Assembly: GCA_964019165.1 (NCBI GenBank)
Contig: OZ025268.1
Span: 14,778,359-14,842,358, forward strand
Direction: 5' to 3'
Length of the DNA stretch: 64,000 nucleotides
From: Mastigias papua
Lineage: Eukaryota; Cnidaria; Scyphozoa; Rhizostomeae; Mastigiidae
Numbering within the stretch: the first letter of the stretch is position 1; the number at the start of each line of letters is the position of its first letter. Both the position numbers and the translations under genes were made by a program. A model generated the notes under the pieces. That model worked only from the letters and a program-made list of their open reading frames with translations, did no database searches and was not told the origin of the DNA. Shown one piece after another: positions 38,358 to 64,000 of this stretch.

Positions 38358-39005
38358 TCAAAAACCACGAGATGGGAATGGACGAATAGGAAAGATGCGG
38401 AAGAAAAGGACGTAAAGGGAGCACTGGAAAATATAGTGATAAACAACATGTAGGAGGTACATAGCAAAGATAATAACAAATAAAAGACAAATCACTAGGG
38501 AGAGTATAGGCACCAAAAAGTGTATAGAAATGGAATACGTAGAACAAAGGTCAGATAATAAAACCATGGAAATAGAAGATTGCTGGGAGTTGAGGGTGGG
38601 TCTATCCCTTTGAATAAGAAGACTTTCATGAATAAGAAAATCGAAAGTCATGCTAGTTTTGCTGATGATGGAGAAATCCTCAAGTGTGCCCTCATGGCCT
38701 GATTGTTTTACATGGTCCCCAACCGATGAAGAACTAGGGCAGGCACGTTTACCTCCACTTTTGTTAGTCCCTAGGTGCTCGTAACAGCGAATCTTAAGAT
38801 TTCTGGATGTTTTACCGTAATAGGTGGCACTGCAGCCACTACACGAGTACTTATAAATGACGTTAGAGCACACTAGGGATGGGAGGAGGTCTTTAATTTT
38901 AAAGATTGAAGATAACCGCTTAGGAGATTTGTATACAAATTGTAATTTAACATTAGGATAGGATCCTCCCTTACTATATATTTCGGTCTCATCCAGTATC
39001 CTCAT
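38358..39005 (-). CDS. GIY-YIG endonuclease ORF of the Penelope-like element
   Basis: Minus strand, 215 codons, uninterrupted. Residues about 50-75 hold VIYKYSCSGCSATYYGKT, the GIY-YIG motif in its Penelope form with the linked CxxC. It is followed by SRNLKIRCYEHLG with the conserved Arg. About 40 residues on come FDFLIHESLLIQRDRPTLN with the catalytic-type Glu in IHES, then NSQQSS. The last 60 or so residues are hydrophobic and probably read into the terminal arm. Intact length suggests a recent insertion, but with no RT it would need a partner element to move. Confidence 0.85.
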   Translation of the reverse strand: MRILDETEIYSKGGSYPNVKLQFVYKSPKRLSSIFKIKDLLPSLVCSNVIYKYSCSGCSATYYGKTSRNLKIRCYEHLGTNKSGGKRACPSSSSVGDHVKQSGHEGTLEDFSIISKTSMTFDFLIHESLLIQRDRPTLNSQQSSISMVLLSDLCSTYSISIHFLVPILSLVICLLFVIIFAMYLLHVVYHYIFQCSLYVLFFRIFPIRPFPSRGF

Positions 39006-39042
39006 AATGAAGATGACTCGAGCACGAGTCGAAACGTTTATG
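39003..39042 (+). ncRNA. Hammerhead-like motif, copy B' (right arm), core mutated
   Basis: The inverted partner of the left-arm motif on the plus strand. Stem II and GAAACGUU are intact, but the first core base is changed (AUGAAGA instead of CUGAAGA), which should abolish cleavage. It overlaps the start of the GIY-YIG ORF on the other strand. Confidence 0.4.
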
Positions 39043-39196
39043 GTTACACCGGATTAGTCTTGGAATAGTCATTTTAAGTAAAATATCATGGAATAGTCGT
39101 CAAATAATCTAAATGTGGTCTCTTTTTGTCGTCACTCTCGTCTTAATCTTCATCAAAAAGCTGCGATTTCAATCTACAACATCGAAAGGATGGCTT

Positions 39197-40441
39197 TTGT
39201 GCATTAAGAATAGGGAAAAGAGTACAAGTAGAATGGGTGCTTGGAGAAATAACTCAATACCTTGCATTTATTGATTACAAGAAAATTTAAAAAGCTGCCT
39301 AGTTAAACGTAAGAACAGTGTACAAAATGAGTGTGTGCATTGCTTTGAAATGCAAGGACATGCGTGAATGGTCCTTCCAAAAGCAAATTTTTGGCATAGA
39401 TTCTCCAGCACTGTAAGAGTGTTTTCCTATTTAGATATGAGACCGCATGAAACTCACTAGCATGAAATCGATATATTTCTAGCAAGTATTCCTGATGTTA
39501 TTTTAGAAAATCACTGTAACTAGTTTTAAATAATAAGTCGTAATGTAATATCATAACTCATTTGTTTTGTGTATTCATAAAGGCTTCAAACGTCTGCCCC
39601 CAAAACCGCGTAATTGCTGCTGCAAAGTAAGCATAAATTTTCGCTATTCTCTCTGCATATTTTTCATAAATTCTTGACTTTCAGTGATCAATCTTTGCTT
39701 GCATTCCCTATCAAGATTCCTTTCATTCAATTTTTGCTCTCCTAAACTGGCATCTCCTCCTGCCATTCCTCTTTTACGATTGATGACTTCTTGCATGATA
39801 GCATGGGCTTCAGTTCATTCTCCTTACCCTTTTGGTGTCAAAATTTTCCACTCTACTTCCTTTCGCTTTATGTCTCACTTAGGGCTCCAGTGGCTCTTTT
39901 TCTCATGTCTAATGCCCTCCCTTTTTTAATATTGCTTTTCCTTCCTTTTTATCATCTACTTCACCCCATCTCTTCTTGGCCTCAGCCATTCCATCATCAA
40001 TATCTGCTAGGCGCATGTATATCTGCGTCAGATTATTTACTTTTGCTTTCCAAGCTTTCGATCTGTCTTTCAACTGCCGTTTATGAGCGTAAGGCTCAAT
40101 AAGAAGGGTATTTCTAATAAGTCACACTTTGTGTACATGCCTCCACACAAAACAGCTCTCTTTGTCCAGGTATAGTATTCTCTGACATTGTGATGAAAGA
40201 AAGATAGATATTCATGGGGAAATAGTGACATTATCTAACTTTGAAAACTCGTTCTGCTCACTGTGAGATTTGAGATAAACCTCGAACGTGACGAATACAC
40301 CTAGTGCGAGTTTCCAAGGTGATTCCCTCCAAAATTTGCAGCCTGCCTGCACAGTTTATAACTAGTACTTGGAATCTAAACCTCCCTAACGGAACAAACA
40401 AAGCGACTTTTGTACATAAAGTAAAAGAACAATTATCTTAC
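39197..40441. other. 3' flank of SOAT gene; terminal exon not identified
   Basis: The last coding exon of SOAT (about 20 residues, usually ending in a PRSWxC-type motif) should lie left of 40442 but I could not find it here or elsewhere to the left. 39680-40100 is pyrimidine-rich with no recognisable coding content on the minus strand. Confidence 0.35.
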
Positions 40442-60767
<20,326 letters not shown>

Positions 60768-61019
60768 CTGAAATTCCTTCTTCACGGTAAAAATCTTTTA
60801 CATGATAGCCACGTTAGTCACAGTAGATTTGTGTTCAGAGGGCAGATATAATATTTCCATGTCTAGGAAACTGGAAAAGGCCTGAAATTTACTTATGACA
60901 TATACATATAAAAATAAGAAAGGAAATATCAGAAAAAGAAAAGAATTAGCTACAAAGAAGGCTTGCAGGCAGTGACGGCTCTTCTACAAGTGCACAGGTA
61001 GTGCTCCTGTTTTGGTACA

Positions 61020-62520
61020 AGCTGTAATTTATTCAAAATATGTGAAATTCGATAATAAAAAGCTTGTTAATGGCTTCGACGATTTTTGTGGCCAAAAGGG
61101 AATGTATAAATCAGCGTCTGCATTACGTAGCCTGATAATATCCTTAGAAGAGTATCTAGTAAATAGATTGGACAGATAATTAGCTGGAAGATCATTTAAA
61201 GATTTGTGCACCATTGTAACTGTCTCTCCAGCTATACTTCCATAAACTGAGGGCTGTCTCAAAAGTATAAATCAGCAGTTTGCAAAGTATAAACCAGCGT
61301 GGATGCAGATACATCATAGCTACTACTTGCTACTGTTTTTGCAGCACAATTCTGCAACTTTTGTAACGTGAGCATCCAGGATTTCTGAACTTCCCCACAT
61401 ATTGCTTCAATATGGAAAGTGTGGCTCAACTATTCCTTTATAAATAAAACTTAAGAGCTTGCATCGGTAAAAATTTTTTTGATGTATTTCATACAATCAA
61501 AAGCACCAGAAGTTCTGGTCTGTAAAACTTTTACCTGGTCATCTGAAACCAAGATGTTGACTCAACAACACTCCAAGGTATTTTGCGTTCTGAACAATAT
61601 AAATAGTAGTATCCCAGAAGGCAAAGTGCGGAGTCTTTGAAGAATTGTTCGCAATCTTTTTATGGCTAGGTCTGGACATAACAATCAAAATTCGAGTTTT
61701 TTGGTCACATTTCAAGTATGTTTGTTGCAACGCAGGCATTGTGTCAAGCAGTGCAGATCATTATTGAGAGTTTCGCACTCAGTTCACCAAAGTTCTTAAA
61801 GGAGTGGGAGATCATCGTACCGTCGACATACATTGTCATTTCGCTACAATGCAAGCAGAAAGGGAGGTCCTTTATATAAAGTAAAGCAAAAACAATAGAG
61901 GGCCAAGGGAAGAACCTTGTGGTACACCACAAATATTTCTTCAGTTTTGGATGTCACCCCATTAATTATAGAGAACTGCATTCTGTTTACTAAGTAAGAA
62001 TTGGTCTCATCATTTTCGAGGTCTCTGCTACAGTACTTTTGTAGCTATTTTAGTAAGAATGTATCGTCAACAGTTTCAAATGCTCTTCTGCGGTCTATGA
62101 AAATTAATGCCGTATATTTCCTTTTGTTTGTATTAACACAGCAGTCATTAGTCAAGTTTAAGAGACAAGCAACCGCAGAGTGTAAGGTCCTGAAATCAGA
62201 CTGTCTGGAGCATAGGATCTTATTTATGTCTAAAAGATCGTATAAATGATTGTATACTAACTTTTTGAAAATTCCTGACAGAAACGAAAGTACAGAAATC
62301 AATGTATAGTTAGTCTTGTCAGTTTCTTTGATCGCTTATAAAACTCGGAGGCACTGGCAATCTTCCAGGAATCAGGAAATCTCCCTGTAGCCATAGAAAG
62401 ATGGACGATGTCACAAAGTGAATCAGCTATTACAGGGAAGCTTATCTTAACAAACTGGCCTGTAATCCCCAGCGGCAAACATTTATGTGAGAAGTATTTC
62501 AACATATTTAGATCGATTCG
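61020..62520 (-). mobile_element. CR1/Jockey-like LINE, eroded RT and tail
   Basis: Minus strand pieces in order: 62505-62299 LPLGITGQFVKISFPVIAD and GRFPDSWKIASA; 62302-62045 SRQSDFRTLHSAVACLL and YTALIFIDRRRAFETVDD (motif FIDxxKAFDTVDH); 61932-61744 CLHCSEMTMYVDGTMI (YADDT position changed to YVDGT); 61739-61539 FWDTTIYIVQNAKYLGVLL; 61262-61029 HKSLNDLPANYLSNLFTRYS. Same LINE group as 30800-33240, older. Active-site Asp residues altered; dead. Confidence 0.82.
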
Positions 62521-63520
62521 CTAAAGTAACTTTATCCTAAATCAACTTTTCCGCCAAAATTCTCGCTTTGTCTAATAACCGAAGACTAGTTATGAGACAA
62601 AATTGCGTTAGCGGTAGCCTAGAAACATCACAATATATGAATATAAGAGGGCGCAAATTTAATATGCTCTCTGATTCTTTTAGTATTGTTTCTAGTTCTT
62701 CATAACGAGGCTAAGCCAGTGCTTTCAACTATCCTTCTCCAAAATGGTTTTGTTAGTTTGCTCATAATGTGGAAAATATCACCAGTATTTTGATAAAGTC
62801 AATCATAATAATTGTCTACCTCTCAATATTCAGCATTCTCAACACACTTATGCAATTGTGTCTAGTACCCCTTAGTGAATTACTATTTTCGTGATATTTT
62901 AGCACGGGAGCAACGAAAAGTGATGTCCTTTTGGTAACAAAATGGACATTTTGCTTCAAAAAGGCAAATGAACGAAGTGTTCAAGACAAAATCGAACCTC
63001 CATCCTACCTTCAGGTAAGAAATTTTTGTCCCAAAACAGGTGTCCTATGGGCTAAGAGGCTGCCATAACTTACCCTTGCCAAAAGAATGAGTCTCGATGA
63101 TCTGCCTCCAGAGGGTCAAAGGACATCTGCTGCAGATTAACATTTGATTGAAAATAGTGATACAGAAGAGAGCGTGCTGCCAGAAACATCGAGCATTTTA
63201 ATGGCAGCGGATGACGCCATTGCTGGGTAACTATTTTTGAAAAGACATAACTGTCATATTCCCAATCTACCTATTATAGAACAATGGGCATCTGTTCCCT
63301 AGGGAAGTAATCTGTGACTAAATCAGCAAAAAAAGAGAACGATTTATTTTCCTTAATGTCACTGACTAAATTCAGTACAAGAATCGCGACAACAAATAAA
63401 GACATTTTATTGTCTTTATAGATGTATTTGAATTTCGACAATTCCTTTCTAAATACGACATAATCGGTAGACCTAATCAGTAGCTAAGACCTAACAAGAC
63501 ATAATCAGTAAAAACGACCT
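62521..63520. other. Intergenic upstream of SOAT, nothing recognised
   Basis: No exon, RT or repeat boundary recognised. Confidence 0.4.
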
Positions 63521-63529
63521 AAGACATAA

Positions 63530-63570
63530 TAAGACGTTTCGACTCAATCATGAGCCATCATCAGTAAAGG
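63530..63570 (-). ncRNA. Hammerhead-ribozyme-like motif, copy A
   Basis: Minus strand. Core CUGAUGA, an extra U, stem II GGCUC/GAGUC (one G-U pair) around AUGAUU, then GAAA and CGUC with a UC cleavage-type step. Stem III is the palindrome ACGU. Stem I is poor in this copy. It occupies the same place relative to the endonuclease ORF as copy B. Confidence 0.45.
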
Positions 63571-64000
63571 GATAGAAGTAGCGAAAATATGGCCTTATAT
63601 AGCCATGGGGGCGTGAATCAGGTCACGCACTAAGTCAATAACTATGGGGCGTGAGTAAGCTCACGCACATATGTCAAAACAACCTAGAGGAAAAAACCAA
63701 ACAAATATGAAATGAACTAGCTATTGAAACGGAAAACAAACAACTAGAAAAGGACTAAGGGAATGGAAGACTGTTGGGAGTTGAGGTTAGGTCTATCCTT
63801 TTGAATGAGAAGGCTTTCGTAAATAAGGACATCAAAAGCGTTATCACTTTTGGCAATGATCTTAAAGTCTTCCATGGTACCATTATGGGCTGTTTTGGTG
63901 ATATGGTCTCCTATGGACGATTGACCGGATGAATTGGTCTTGTGGCCACTCCTGTTAATCCCTAGGTGCTCCATACAACGAACCTTAAGATTCCTAGTTG
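63530..64000 (-). mobile_element. Second Penelope-like element (3' part, runs off the right edge)
   Basis: Minus strand. The endonuclease ORF enters from beyond 64000 and stops at 63744: MEHLGINRSGHKTNSSGQSS, IGDHITKTAHNGTMEDFKII, then FDVLIYESLLIQKDRPNLN. This is the second half of a GIY-YIG domain, collinear with the ORF at 38358-39005 (same SIGDH...H.GTMEDF...ESLLIQ.DRP.LNSQQSS). The catalytic-type Glu in YESLL is kept. The terminal repeat with a hammerhead-like core follows at 63537-63564. Confidence 0.88.

Larger units (their letters stand above)
38177..39183 (-). mobile_element. Compact Penelope-like retroelement with inverted terminal repeats and GIY-YIG ORF
   Basis: Bounded by a 13-bp direct repeat GAAAGGATGGCTT (38164-38176 and 39184-39196), read as the target duplication. 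The left arm (about 38177-38355) and right arm (about 38960-39146) are inverted copies over some 170-180 bp with few mismatches. A 37-bp unpaired tail (39147-39183) separates the right arm from the target duplication. Between the arms, in minus orientation, lies the GIY-YIG endonuclease ORF. The reverse transcriptase is missing. Penelope elements are known for inverted or tandem pseudo-LTRs with a short extension of about 34 bp, which this copies in detail. Confidence 0.88.

Noticed and set aside
40010..40360. Search for the SOAT terminal exon in a minus-strand reading with WRESPWKLAL
   Set aside because: It has a plausible acceptor but no resemblance to the PRSWxC-type SOAT C-terminus.

Overview
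This is eukaryotic, invertebrate-type DNA. It is AT-rich, full of decayed transposable elements, and carries only two recognisable host genes. Both are on the minus strand, split by canonical GT-AG introns and spread over long introns packed with repeats. The repeats include R2-type LINEs with their own endonuclease type, RTE and CR1/Jockey-like LINEs, BEL/Pao, Gypsy, Copia, Penelope, hAT, pogo and Harbinger elements, and a tRNA-derived SINE. This mixture, and the wording of the LINE proteins, resemble cnidarian (especially anthozoan) genomes. That assignment is my inference and is not proven by the window.

Layout, left to right. 1-2,980: Harbinger and Copia relics, with a small TIR element nested inside the Copia, in an intron of the first host gene. 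2,981-16,431: a SPOP-like MATH-BTB ubiquitin-ligase adaptor gene (minus strand). Its first four coding exons are present and its 3' exons lie beyond the left edge. Its introns hold LINE fragments, microsatellites and DNA-transposon debris. 16,432-40,440: intergenic space made almost wholly of mobile DNA, including a hAT-like element (17,373-18,470), a long RTE LINE (23,640-26,260), a BEL/Pao relic (27,411-29,366), a Gypsy gag relic, a CR1/Jockey-like LINE (30,800-33,240), two MITEs with readable ends and a compact Penelope-like element (38,177-39,183). 40,442-60,767: a sterol O-acyltransferase (SOAT/ACAT) gene on the minus strand, 11 coding exons recovered, covering about 510 codons. Only the short C-terminal exon was not found. 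Two of these exons each carry an apparent one-base frameshift. 60,770-64,000: an eroded LINE and the 3' part of a second Penelope-like element.

The two host genes are not functionally linked: one selects substrates for cullin-3 ubiquitylation, the other esterifies cholesterol in the ER.

The most interesting signal is a set of hammerhead-ribozyme-like motifs, CUGANGA - stem II - GAAA, with compensating base changes in stem II. They recur in the terminal repeats of the Penelope-like elements and once in a separate palindromic AT-microsatellite structure near 54.1 kb. Their stem III regions are tiny and palindromic, which suggests cleavage as dimers. Penelope-associated hammerheads are known as a class, so what would be new here is this lineage's version and the microsatellite-embedded copy.
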